Of a stretch of 64,000 nt of DNA, positions 1 through 13,993 are shown one piece after another. This stretch comes from Macrocystis pyrifera (taxonomy: Eukaryota; Sar; Phaeophyceae; Laminariales; Laminariaceae), in assembly GCA_031763025.1 (NCBI GenBank), contig JASSKH010000014.1, forward strand, positions 10,096,563 to 10,160,562, given 5' to 3'. The translations under genes were made by a program, and so were the position numbers. Every line of letters starts with the position of its first letter. The stretch's first letter is position 1. The notes beneath the pieces are model-generated. The model was not told the DNA's origin, made no database searches, and saw only the letters and a list, made by a program, of their open reading frames with translations.

Positions 1-1
1 C

Positions 2-171
2 GCGCATCGAGCTAACTCGGTCGGGTCCCACGAGTCGTACGACACGGAAAATGAGGAGGGGCCTAATGTGGAGCAGAGGGAGAGACTGTTGGCCGACAGC
101 ACTGTGGACACCCAGGATGCAGACCTGTCCCTTGCTTTCTCTAACATACGAGACCGGGTTGCCGATAAGAC
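2..171 (+). CDS. CCDC146: CCDC146 exon 1 of window (partial)
   Basis: Open from position 2 without a Met, so the start codon is upstream. It ends in codon phase 2 at GAC before the donor GTGAGT. The acidic N-terminal stretch (TENEEGPNVEQRERLL) is not conserved. The last residues, LAFSNIRDRVADKT, line up with the vertebrate segment just before the first coiled coil (human AFIFLHELHAMGKLPGT). Confidence 0.75.
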
Positions 172-3100
172 GTGAGTCAATTGATGCACATGTCCGTGAA
201 GGCTGCCCCTAGGCCCATAGAATAAGGTAGAAGGAAAACCCTGTGGGTTGATTTGATGCCGTGCGTTTTTTTTTTTCGAATATCCGGTGTATCGATCGAG
301 AATGCAAGACTCTGGTATGATACAGTAGCGTAACAATTAATAATTCAAAACACAAGACGGGGGCAATGTCGTCCCTGGCCTTCTCCAACCCATCGTACGC
401 GCCCGGTTACCGATAAGACGTGGGGGGGTCCCACTTGAAACGAATAACGACCGTCAGGTAGCCTGTGCAGGCAGAATAATAAGATACTACCGTGGGTTGA
501 TTCATGCCGTGGGTTAACTCGAATTTCTTTTTCGGCGTATCGATGATGAGTGTAAAATGAAGGGTGCAAGACAGACACTTGCTGACCGTAGGTATAAGCA
601 AGTACAGTGACTCAAAATACGAGGCGGAGACAACGTCCCTACGTACGTAATGTAGCCTTCACCAACATACCGATGTATTATTACCGATACGACGTGGGTC
701 CCACTCCAAACAAAGAATGGACACGATTTTGCCTTTAAGGTAGACTAAAAGTAGAAGAATAGGTACAGCAGTAACTCGAGACGAAAAAGACGGCCGTAAT
801 TGCCTGTAGGTACCGCAGTGCTGGACGAAGAAGAGGGAATTATTCCTCAGGGTGATTGATGCGGGCGATTGTTGCGCTTCTTTCTCTCTCGGTCTACTAC
901 TGTACGTAGCGGTAGGGACGGGTGTAAATTGACAGAGGATACGAGGGCGAGAACTCAATATACAAGGCGGACTGGGACGAAGATACAGCTGCAGTTCTGA
1001 GGATGATCGGACGAACTACAGCAACGCTCTAATTATGCCTACGAGTATTTACTGGAGTGTATACTTTACAGAGAGGAGATGCGCAGTAATTGGACACCCC
1101 CCTCCCCCGTGTACACGTATACGTGTACGAGTATTAGAAAGCAATGTAACGCAAACACTTCGCTGTGAGATCCAGGATTTTGTCGAGACACATGTTCATC
1201 TTTGCAAGCTGCGTAACGAGGATGCCTCGAAGTACGTTTCCCCTGGTGAGCTGCTTGCCCATGATTCGGTGCCGGTATCTGGTCGTGGTTTATCGCGAGT
1301 AGACGGCGGAAAATATTTCTCACGTCGGACAGAGCACGGTCCACAGTAATACTACACTAACTGCACAGTAGAGTATCTATACACTGTACATCTAGTAGAG
1401 ATCCTAACCGCCGCTAAAAGATACATTGTGCAGGGTCTGTATGCTGTACGTACTGTGCTGTGGCACAGGTTCAACCCGGGAGGTATGTGCTTAGGTAGGT
1501 ATTGGAGATCGTGCGGGGGTCCCGCCCTGCAACATGAGCCACTTCTACAGATCAGGAATCTACTGCTGTAGTATCTGCCCTGAAAGATCTAAATGATAAC
1601 GTAGGAATCTAATCTACCATTCTGGGCGTAAATATAAGGACCAATTGGTATTCATACCGATATATTAACGTTCCTTACATTTATGCCCACAGGTCTAGGT
1701 TGTGTTGTTGTGCTCTCGTACCCGGTACGCTGGCAATTCACTTGCTTTACCCATCCGTTTGCGATTATACTTTATTTTATTTTTGCTTTTGGGCTTCCTC
1801 TGTCTCAGTCTGTGACCTCAGATTTACGGTGGTATATCTCTAAGATAAGGAATCAGGACGGACACTGGGCGTACTGATGAATCTGGGTAGAAAATACGGT
1901 TGAATTTGAAGACAGCACACACAGTGGTATCTGACTTGTCCGATATGTGAAAGTTCCATGTTAGCGACTGACAGTATGCTTCTAAACGTGATTCAATACC
2001 AGATACCGGTACTACTTGAAGTACTCCTTTTTTGTATTACTACATGCTGTCCCTGTACGTACAAGATACGTATTGCAGGACTATTCGCAGTTCATGGTCC
2101 GACCCGCGGGTCGGGTCGGAGATGGTCAGGAAGTGTTCAAAATATCACGGGTCGGGTTGGGTGAAGAGGTTTTCAAATCTCGCGGGTCGAGTCAGGTCTG
2201 GTCAAGAACGTCTTATATCTCACGGGTCGAGTCGGATTGGGTATGAAAATCTTCAATCTCAGGGGTCGGGTCAGGTCGGATCAAGCGGCGATGAAAAGCT
2301 CACGGGTCGGGTCAGGTCATGACCCGCGAGAAACAGGTCACTCGCGGATCGGGCCAGCACGACCCGCGATTTGTTTCCTGCTGACCCGCGGGTTGGACGC
2401 GCGCATCCGGACTACGTCTCCGACACTCCAAAAACTTCCCACTTTCTTGTCCAACGGCGTTTCTCGTACCTGTTCGTTTATAAAGGATAAACCACTGAGC
2501 TACTCAGTCAGCGCTAACTGACTAGCTCAGTGGTGCATCCTTTATTAACGAACAAAAAAAGTACCTTGGGGCTCGATACGACCTCCCGCCGATAACATCT
2601 TCCGGGGTTTATCAAGCCCCTAATCAGCGCTGACTGAGTATCTCAGTGGTGTACGTCGTATCCTTTATTAACGAGCAAAAGAAGTCCGGGGTTCGAGTCC
2701 CGCCAGACGTCGTATTTCCGCTTTTTCTGCCGTGGGTAAAGAAAGGGAAAATCAAGTGTAGTGAACCACTTTATTAAAAGAACGCATGGCTAGGGAGGGG
2801 GACAATAGGAAGGAAAAACCAGGCGCTGATTAGGGGCTTGATCAACCCCGGAAGATGTTATCGGCGGGAGGCCGTATCGAGCCCCAAGGTACTTCTTTTG
2901 TTCGATTATTAAGGATAGACCACTAAGCTACTCAGCCAGTGCTGACTGAGTGGCTCAGTGGTAGCTCAGTGGTCTATCCTTTATAATCGAACAGTACCAA
3001 TACTCAAAAACTGTCCTTTGGTATCGTGTTCAAACACTAGCACATCGCCGAATCTATCACGTGTCCGCATCTACCCATACCCAGCGGGGTACAAAAATGA

Positions 3101-6100
3101 ATATTAAATAGTTTCTGAAGTGCGGATCCACGGGCCAGATCCGCGGGTCACACTCGCGGGTCGGGAGAAATTGTCTCGAGGGTTGACCTGACCCGACCCG
3201 CGACGTGACCCGTATCTCACGGGTCAATCGGGAGCTGGCGGGTCGGGTCGGGTTGGGTCGGGTCTGGTGGTCTTCAAAATCTCGCGGTTCAGGTCGGGTC
3301 GAGTCAAGAGGTTTTCGTATCTCACGGGTCGGGTCGGATCGCATCAGAAGGTTTTCAAATATCACGGGTCGGGTCGGGTTGGGTCGGGTCAGGAGGTTTC
3401 CAAAATCTCCCGGGTCAGGTCAGTTCAGGTCAAAACATCTAAAATTTCTCGCGGGTCGGGTCGGGTCAGCTGACTCCACTCGACCTGACCCCGTGAGGTT
3501 CGACCTGAACGGCGAACCGTCCTGCAGAATCTGCCTTCCGCACGGTTGCGTGTCCGATAGCATAACAGATCACCCACATTGTTTCAATATAAAGTATACC
3601 TGGTGATCGCTATTACCGCAATTTTCTTTGTCATCCGACATCCGACATCCGACAGCCGACAAAAGTGTGCAGTACAATTTTTTGTTTTTTGGCTGATCCT
3701 CCGGCGGATTGGTAACAATGAAAAAACAAAGCCTTTCAGGACTGCAGTCCCGTTTTGGGGACAAATTACTTAGAATTTGACTGGTTGCTCCCCGAAACGG
3801 CTCTTCAGTTCTCAACGGGTATAGCTCACCGCACTTCCATATTTAAAAGACGTGTCGTGCATGCATGCGTATATACTTATTGAATCCATTGTCAACTTGA
3901 TACCTGTACTCGTGTCTCTCGGGGGTCCTGTAGCTCCAAAGCCTAAATAAGGTGTTGTTTGGCAACGAAGCTGCGGCACAAGAGACACGGAACAAACAGG
4001 CGTTGCTTCTTATTGCTCCTTTTATTTACTCCCCTAGATTTTCTTCGGAGATGGCGGAGGAATACAGACACCGCTATCGAAAAATGCACAACACTGTGGT
4101 GGCTGCACACAAGACGGAGCGTGATGTGAGTGAACGCGAGACAAACGTGTCCCGCAGGCGTTTTGGTGTCCGTGCCCCAAGAGGGCACTGCTAGTGAGTC
4201 TGTACAACGCTACAGCAGCAGTGCTGTGTTTTGCACGGGAACGCAGTGATGCCTTAAACATGCGTACGTCGTCATCGATCGATGACTTGAAGGTAACTAC
4301 AGTAACCAGGGAGTAACAGCAGAGGGCGACGACACGTTGTGGCGCATTCACCGCCTTCTTCCCGCTGAAGACCAAACCGCGTTGCATGGGTCCTCACATG
4401 GTAATCCATTATCGAGGCATGCCTACATACCTCAATAAATCCCTTTCGGGCCCCGAGATAGCGAGTAAAACAATGGTTGACAACTTTGGTGTGTGTTATC
4501 TACCGTCCTCGAATATTTTGGCGCGAGCACCCCCGTGGCACGGAGAGGATCATGTTGCGCCCGTGCCTGTGCCGTACGGCCTCCTCGCGGTGCGACTCGG
4601 ATAATATTTTTTATCATTCCGCAATGACGCGGTGGCGATCGCCGTAATCGTCACGTTTATCGCCAGTTCTTAACCCGAGTCTCAAGAGGGTTAAGGCGTG
4701 CCTACGTACCCTACTCATCCGGTGAAATCAGCAGCGTGCGACATTCCAATACGACAGACCCCTACAGTACCGTGACTATAAGGTAATATACGGTGGGCCA
4801 TTACTCCTCTCCCCGTAGCGGTACACATTATATTAGATATTGTAACACTACGTTGCTTGACATTTATCGCTCCTGGAAGCGGTGCGTTATAGTCACCCGC
4901 CACCCGACCTCACGCAGTCGTGCCCCATGCAACGCTACAATAGCACAAGCGCACTAGCTATTTGCTCATACTCGTGAGTTCTTCTGTTTCTTTCGTTGCA
5001 ACCCTCGTTTTTCTCTCACGTAGTTGATGTGTTTTTTGTCCCCGGTCAGTTTTGAATGACACTACTACTGTACATGCTAAAACGAAACTCCAGGATGATT
5101 CCCGGTTGCTCTTTGACCGCGAGCGTGGGCCCACGGGATTCTTTACGGGCAACTATCACGAATTAGTTGGAACGGAATTAGTTGGAACGGAATTCGTGAA
5201 AAGGGTCGATTAGCGTTCTTCTCCCGGTCGCTCCAACAAACTACTAATAACAATTTGACCCAGCCTACAGCAAGCAGTACTTCCTTTCCGTGCATCGCAA
5301 AAAAGGGAGAGACCCCTGTCCCGTTTCCCCTTGTTTTTTCGGTGTAATGACAAAAACATGCCTCTGTCTGTCTGCCAGGTCTTGCGCTCTCTGAAAAGCT
5401 TACACAATGAATGCCTGGGTGAGCAGATTCGACTGGAAAAGGTGCGAGTACTGCCACCCCCCCTCCCTGTTAGATACCTGGTATAAACCATAACCACGAG
5501 GCTATTAAAGGGGTTGGTAGTAGTCGGAATTGAGTAGGGGGGATGTTGATTGTACTCAGAAACACGACATATAAGATCCATGGTAGATTGGGGAGTTCCA
5601 CGCTGGAAAGGGATTTCGGCAGTAGGGTATTGGGATATCCGGGAAATGTGTGCCCACCAATGCCACTCGTCAGGTGGAACCCTATACTGCATGTGAGGCG
5701 AGTCAACTCAACAGCGAGGATGTAATATAAGAGGAGTTCCGTTTCATGTCTGGAGTCAACCACGCGTTCCCGTGCCAACTGCGCCTATACCTTTAGGGAT
5801 CAATCAACACATAACCACGGAGCTATTAAAGGGGGCGGTAGTAGTCGGAATCCACGATGGACCGAACAACTATGTACCCCCCTGTTTTTACGGACCATAT
5901 TTGGTTATGATTAGTATGTTCCCCCGTAATGATACCCAGCCCCCGTCGGGAGCACTCGACGGTACACGTTATATGTCGGTCGGATGGAGATAGTATTGCT
6001 TTCATCTGGTTGCAGCGAGTAGATTTCCGAGAGGAGCAGAGGTCACGATGAACGTTTTAGGTTTCACACACAGACACTGGACAGGAGAAGGCTGCGATCG

Positions 6101-8675
6101 TTCTTCAGCGCTCGACTTTTTCCACGACGAGAACGCTTCCAAACATGCCTAAACACGGGGTGCGCCTGTTTTTTACATGTCTGGTTTTCAAGAGCTTTTC
6201 CGAACATTATACTCGTTCAACCTTGACTTTGGCACCTCCTGGCTTGTCGAGAGAAACGAGCGCCGAGAAACGACTGCACCTCTATGTGAACCCCTAACGC
6301 TTAACGGCACACTAAGGACGATGAGGGGGAACATATAGCGATCGAAACAAAATACGGTGTGTAAACGAAGAGGGATGTCCGGATTTTTAAGTCCGTCGTG
6401 GGTTCTGATTACCGTACCCCCCCCCCCCCCCCCCGGTAATACCACTATGACCGAAGATGTGAGGACCGTTGGGTATTCATGTTTATACTCCGCGATCCTT
6501 GCGTTTCCGTTGAGGTTGGTATACCTGTGACGTATTGGTGTATAGCATTCGTCGCTGAGCACGGTTTCTCAATCCGAAATTCTTAGCGTTCCTCAAACCG
6601 TGAGCCTCATGTTCTTGTGTATGTTCGCAGTTACTGTAGGTCTTCGCGTCCCCAAAAAGAGTGCTGCTGTGTTCTTCGTTATGTTCATACGTACTTGGTT
6701 ATGTGGGCCTGTACTGAGTATATACATGAGACACTTTGCCCCCGCACTACCTTGGTTGTGTTCAGGCGCGCACGGTGCACGAAGCCTCTCTGGAAGACGT
6801 CCGCAAGCTAGAAGAGCGGCGAGACGCGGAGGCAACGGTGCTTCATCAGGTCGAACGGACAGAAACCGCGCTCAGGTACGATAACAGGCGTTCACACTGC
6901 GGGAGGAGGGGGGGAATGAAACTTGAGGAAGCAGTAACAAAGCGGGAAGCGTAGGTAGTTCCTTCTACAAGACTACAGGGGACCGATCGAACGAATATCA
7001 CTTTATCGTTCACGGTGTAGAGTGAGAGGAAACCAACGGATCTCATTTGACGTTGTCAGACCAACGGATCTCAGTTGTTTAGTCATTTTTGGACAATCAC
7101 GACAAACCGCTGCCTCCCGCCGGCAACTTATCTAGATTGCCAGCGTGTGTATGCTGTGCCTGTCGTGTCCAGTGTGATGACATGGAACTACCATGTTCAT
7201 TGTCCACTTTCCCTACTTCATTGCAGTGTAATACAGCACCTCTGTGTCGTGATCTTGTGACCACAGAGCTTGCATCTCTCTAGCACGAAGAATCGGCACG
7301 GACACTGGACGTGCTGCATGTCGACGGGTATGTAGAAACAACGGTTCAACGTGAAAAATACACCCAGCACACACATCGGCGTACGACGCGTTGCGACAGT
7401 GGGGGTATGTAGCGCCGATTGATTCTGAGGCTACTCACTCGATCAAGACTCTATACCTCAATACCTTCAAATAGTGATTTAGGTAAATACTGTAAGTTAA
7501 GCCCGATACACAATCCAATGGGCTTGCACGTAATGACATGCAATACATCTCGGAGGCAAAGATACAATGGCTGGGTCGCACCTCATTTGCGATGTTTTTT
7601 ATGCAATGGTTGAGGAGCTCCGTCGATGGAAAAAAATTTATACCATAGCCAAGGAAAAGCCCTGCCGTAGGTTGACTGGCACACAACTCACAGTTCCGCG
7701 ACAGTTACAAATATCCTCGAGAAAGATCTACCCTACCTTTCGATTTTTTCTAGCGCTTCGGGTGAAGAAAACGGAGCGGCTATTGTAATATTTTAGTCGG
7801 GAAGAACCGCGGACATCCCAACAGACTACCAGGCCTACTAGTAGCACTGCTTCAGCACAGGCGTGTAGTACTGCATTGTCATACCAGCACGCACGGATGG
7901 ATGAAATAGTTTTTACTATCGTCAGGGACACCGTCTGTGGCGCCGTTCTTGACGCCGTCCTTGACTCCATCCGCGACGCCGTCAGTGACGCCGTCCATGA
8001 CGCCGTCAGTGACGCCGTTCATGACGCCGTCCGTCACGAAATCGACCGTCGGTGTTGATGCGACGACGATCTAATCGTTTTGGCACGCTCCCCCGATGGC
8101 ACGAAGTCGCCCTTGAAAAATCGTTCTGCTGACCTAAGGTCATAGCGTCACGCCCTGGTGGAAGTATCACACAGATTCGACTTTTGGATACGTAGAAGGA
8201 CTCACCGCTGGCGTGTTTGTGACCCGATTTAGATAAAACTTACTCGGTTGTGGTGGTGGCCGAGTTTGGGAGGATCATGCTGACAACCCCACTCAAGCAC
8301 GCCATTAAGCGGTTTGGCACCCATAATTCGTGGAGAAAAAATTGGGCATAGACTTCCAGAAGTTATTGCAGTGCGCAAAGTGTTAATCCGTGGTATTACG
8401 GGGGACCATAGTAACTAGAACCATATATTGTTACTAAAAATAGATGAATATATACCTGGTAGGTTTTATGTACACCATAGGTCCTATTAACTATGGACCC
8501 CCGTAAAAGTAGGTGCGACACCATCGTACGTAGCACTATATTATTAGTTGTAGTAGTGCTACGACTGTGTAGGCAGTAACGGAAGTAGTTTGTACAGTAG
8601 TTGCTAAGTAGCAGTAATTAATAGTAGTAGTAGCAGAAGATGTAGTAGTAGTAGCGATTGCAGCAGTAGAGCTAA

Positions 8676-8762
<87 letters not shown>

Positions 8763-11700
8763 CAGTAGCAGCAGCAGTAGCAGTAGCAGTAGCAGTAGTA
8801 GTAAAGCATACGTCGACGAGACGATACTGCGGCCACCAGAGCAACTTCTGACGGGATGGTGTAGCTAACACTCCGTCGTCAGACTACCTCGTGCTTACCG
8901 TGATATTTGGCTCGTTCGTACCGTTCGGTGCGACATAAATAAACCAACACCCGTACCGTGGCCATGCAGGTACGAGGTAGGCGAGCTCAACTCAACGGCC
9001 GACGACACTAACTATCAGGTCAGCTGGTACCAAGGCGAGGGGGGAGGAGGGAGGAGGGGGGAGGAGGAGGAGGGGGGGGGGAAGGGGAGGGGGCACGCGC
9101 AGGGGAGAAAGATTGAGCGGAAGGGAGGAGAGGGGACGAGTGGGCGAGGGCTAGGGGGGGGGGGGCGGACGGGGCGGGGCGGGGGCAGGGCGAGGGATGA
9201 GGAGGAAGTCGAGAAGGGGGAGAGGGTAGGACAGCGGAGGAGCGCAATCACATCGTGCATGGCGGTAGTCGTATGACCATAGACCCTTACATCCTTACAA
9301 TGCCGGGACGGAGCACGTCGGGTTTTTATTCGCCAGGCACGGGCGGGGCGGGGAGGGGGGGGGGGGAGGGAGGGGGGGTGGGAGGGAAGGACAGGGGGGG
9401 GGGGTAGGGGTAGGGGAGAACAGGGGGCGGGCGGGGGGCGGGGTCGTTTGGAAGTGGAGTTTGGGGGCGCATGGTACACTCGTTAAAAGTGAACAGAGAT
9501 AACCGGAATTCTAGCCCACCGATATTTTCGATGCAGGTTCTGATTCGTTGTCCCTCGACGACGTCACTCGAGAGTGGGGTGGAAATAACGGTTTACTTTC
9601 TTATTCTGCTGGGTTTGCTTCATATTCTAATTCCAAATAACTTCTCGCCAAAAACGTGCCACGGTGCGTAGGGAAATATTTATGAGACCTTTTCACTCGA
9701 TTATAGTACAGGAGCTCTATGACTCATCCAACAGCTTGACGTTTACGAAATTGGTAACGATCAATCCGATGAATACTCTCATCAACCAATATTAATTGGC
9801 CCACGCATATTCATGACCAAACTATTGCGCAAAAACATGAGAGGGATCCGAAAACGATATCGGGTACATAGCGCTACGGTGTTGCCTTTGCGTGACCTTG
9901 ATCGCCGGTAATCGACTGAGTGCAGGTATTCGGAACGTGCTTGCATCACTTAGAAGGCGTAGTTGACATGGCAAACCATGGGGTTTCAGGGCGAGGGGAA
10001 TATCTCCCCAGTAATTATGGGGTTTCAGGCTAAGGAAGGATATTGTGTCCTTCGCTGAGGGGTCCCCAGTCAGAAGTCATAAATATATCGGCCACAAAAG
10101 TGCCACCTCAGTATCTCAATACCTGTCGTTGCACACGTCGAAAGCAAAGAGGCGTTCTACGATAGGGGCGCCTGCGCACTGATACTATATAACCCGAACA
10201 AGGGAGAATGATATGACGTCGTAAGATGTACATGTCGAAAATCAATATGAACTGGCGGGTCTCCTCAAGGGCATTGAGGAACGGCTGGGATGTCATTCGT
10301 GTTTAATGGTGTTTTTCGATACGTCACGGCAGTGCTTCATCGGGTTAAGAACTTTCATGCTTCTCAAGGTCGAGTTATGGCTGGGGGGGGGGGGGGTAGT
10401 TGTACTCACTATCATGCATGGTCGCAATCGTATGAGTGGAGGGGGGGTAAAAAGATCTTTAGACCGAGGGGCCTCAAAAGGCAAACGTAGGTGCAATTCT
10501 ATAGTAGCATGCATTCTTGCATTGCCTGGAGTAGTCGCCACAGTATACATATGCATATCCCTCTGTTTTTTCTTTACTTCACTCTCTTGCCGTCGACGAC
10601 AACGGCGTTAAGCATTGCCTGGCTTAGACTCTCGGTACTTCTGGTGCTTGCTTAATCTTCTCGGAACTTCGGACGGAAAACGCCGACGATAACGGGTGAT
10701 GATTACAGCAGCGGTCCCTGCCTCATTTGAGGATGATGGGAAATTGCTGTCCGAGTTACAATGAATGAGGTCGTTCTCGTACGGGCACGGGCGCAACATG
10801 ATCCTACCCGTACTGCTGGGCGCGCTCACGCTGCTTGTACACGGTTGGTAGCACTAAAATTATTGTGGTGTTGGTTACAGAGGGGTTAACCCTGTTGCTT
10901 CCGAAATGTGGATGCAGTTTTTTTTTAAAAGGTACCGATAAAGGTTGTAACTCTCACCTTATTCGTTTTTTCCCGATTCAGTTGGAGGAGCTTCTCCGGG
11001 AAAACAACCGCGTGGTGGTGCCGGAGCTGGACCGACTCGGGGGAATCGTGGGAGGCTTGAAGGCCGAGGTAATGACGTAACAAAACGATATTGATATCGA
11101 CATTGATATGACACTGACATTGATACTTATAATGTTATGTATTGCTGCTGATATTGATATTGGTATTGGTGTTGATGTTGATGTCGAAGTTGGTATTGAT
11201 ATTGATATCGATATTCAATAATGGCGGTACAGGAGCTGGATCGACTTGGCGGTATCGTGGAAGAACTAGAATTCAAGGCCAAGGAAAAAATATATCAAAC
11301 GATCATTTTTTATATCGATGTTGACGGTGATACTGATATTGATATTGATATTGATATTGATATTGGTGTTGACATTGGCGTTGGTACTGATACTGATACT
11401 GGTATTGATATTGATATTGATATTGATACTGATATGGATGTTGATATTGATATTGATACTGATATTTTCGACGTCATGCTCGCCATCCGACAGCTCGCAG
11501 CATAAACTTTAGACATTGATCATTCATACACAGAACGATTAAGAAAACTCGAGGACATCATTAGTATGTTTCATCATCCAGCATTGTCTAGCATACACTT
11601 GAAACAAAAATTATCGATCACTTCGAAACTGCTACGGGTATAGAAAGGTGAGACGAAAGAAAACCAACCTATTACGGGGGGCCATACTAAATATAACCTA

Positions 11701-13959
11701 CGGTGCACTCAAAAACCTATATATATACTTATTTTTGCTAACAGTATTTGGTCCTATTTACTATCCGTTATAGTAGGGAGCGAGAACACTGAAGCATGAC
11801 GTCGTGGTGCCGCGCCGACAATACTTCTGTGGGGATCGGAGCGTTCTCCTGGTAGGCGGTAGGCTATGCCGTCGCACCAGCGCTTGAATATAGGGGCGCC
11901 GTCAGCGAAGCTCATAGTGCACCGTGTTGGATGACAATCGTGATAACACACACCCAAGTACTTTTCTTTTTTATATATGGGAGACGAGATAGGGCGCGGC
12001 CAACGAATTAGAGCAGCTTTAGGGACACATTTTGACGCGAAAATGGAGCGGATAGTTTATGGCGAGGTATATAGCGCTAAGTCTTCGCGGTGCTTCTGGC
12101 GGTGGATACAAACGAAGGTGGGATTTCGGGGGGAAGGGGGCATTCATTGTGTGACCCTGAGTGGAAAATATCGACACACAAAGAGGTCAGCAAGCTTTCC
12201 GCTCCTCGGACAGACCACTGAAAGATCACTCCCACAGTTCACGTTCTAGATCTTGCAGGGAAGATATATATATATATATATATATATATTCCTGATTTGA
12301 ATTATCTGTATGATCTAGCTCATGTTGACTTGTGGGAGCCGTGTGGTCTTGAAGGTCCGGAGCATGTTTCCTGGGTTTGGATATGTACCATACAGATCCT
12401 TCACAACGTTCCACAACAGAAGGTTAGGATCTAGATGATCTACATATAGACCGTGATCTGTGTCCGACGTGCGACACATTCCCGCCAAGCGAAAACAGAT
12501 GTCCTGTCAGACACTATCTAATCTTTTTTGCGTTCGGTTCGGTCAGGTGGAGCGGTTGGAGATGGAAATGGTGAAAGACCAGGCTTTGAAGGAGTCCTTA
12601 GCGGAGAAATCCGAGGGACTGGAGGAGACAAAAGCGGAACTCGGGAGGCAGCAGGAGAAGCTGCAGGTACGTGTGCGTGGTACGAACCCTACATCATTTC
12701 TATGTACTACGTCTGCCATCTGACAATGTACAGCACTTGTTCCATATATGCCATCCACGTATAAACTGGAATCCAGAAGCCCGATGTAGCCTCATCGCCA
12801 AAGCATTTTGATCTGAGATGACATGGTGACTGGCTTATGATACCATAAAGGTGAAAGCCTGAGCCGCGAGTAACTCCTACGGGACTTTACGCTTGCGACT
12901 GTTTTTGTAGCAGTGCCTTGGAATACCTTGAAATACCGGCAGAAAATAGATAATTCATCACCTGGATTTGGATGATCGGAACTTACTTGTATTACTTCGG
13001 AGGTATACGTTGGACGAGAAAACAGGAATACCACCGTTCGAAGGGAGGAGAGCGTTAGAAGGCTTAGTTTTCGTGGGTAATTAGTTGGCCTTTGCCTGCA
13101 CGAGTGGCCAAACATACTTTTAGAACTGCGGTCTCGATTTGGCGACAAACCGCTCAATTCCTGAGTAGTTTTGTCCCCCAAACCAGACTGCAGTCGTAAA
13201 GGGGTTGATTCGACCAAAACGATGAAAAAAAATGGCGTCAGAAACCGCGTCAAATATACGATCAGTTCGAGCGCTCAGCAGTACGGGTGGAATCATGTTG
13301 CGCCTCGAGCCTTCATGCAACTCCCATGCACTTTTGTAGCTCGGACACAAATTTGTATCATACCTCAATCACGCGGTGGAAATTGCTGCAATCGTCACCT
13401 TTTTTGTTCATGTTACCGTCAATTCTCCCCCCCCTCCTGGCTACGTAAACCAGTGGTGTTGATTGTTGTTGTTCAGGAAGAGGAGCAGGTGAAGAGAGTG
13501 CTCGGTGGGGCGTAGTGTCTCGTAGATCGAAGGCGCCACGTCTGTGAGTGGGGGTAGTCGTTGGTGCGAGCGGGAAACTCCAAGTTCCTCGAGAAACAAC
13601 GTTGTTGCTCTCGCGAGGAAACGACAAGATCAAGCAATATTTTCAATCAACAACCGGAATCACGCGCTGGCTTTAGGCTAGCGCGGTCAACGCACCCCAG
13701 CGAGTCGCGCCATTATTCTGCACAACATGCGAAATGCTTGCTTGTTTTTTGCGTTGTTGGGTGGTAGTGTTGCGGCTCCTATAAAGAAATCTCGAACGCA
13801 GACAATTCCCTAATTCAAAGCCCCGACATGGCCAAACAATATACCAGGTACGTAGTGTCGCGTACCACGTATATATACCAGGTATGGATCAAGGCCACGA
13901 ACCCATAGAGCCTTAATAAGGGATGGAACTATGCTTTGAGTCCTGTTGTCGTCGTCCCC

Positions 13960-13993
<34 letters not shown>

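Noticed and set aside
2638-2710. Possible tRNA gene (A-box and B-box matches)
   Set aside because: No acceptor stem or anticodon arm can be folded; better explained as the tRNA-like part of the foldback element.
7876-8058. ORF with repeated DAVSDAVHDAV
   Set aside because: Product of the 12-bp tandem repeat; no conserved start, splice sites or similarity.
9015-9479. Pro-rich minus-strand ORFs
   Set aside because: Explained by the G-rich low-complexity tract and the poly-C-element fragment inside it.
13477-13515. Possible small CCDC146 exon between exons 6 and 7 (EEEQVKRVL)
   Set aside because: It follows a good acceptor, but no donor gives a phase compatible with exon 7, and exons 6 and 7 already join in phase.
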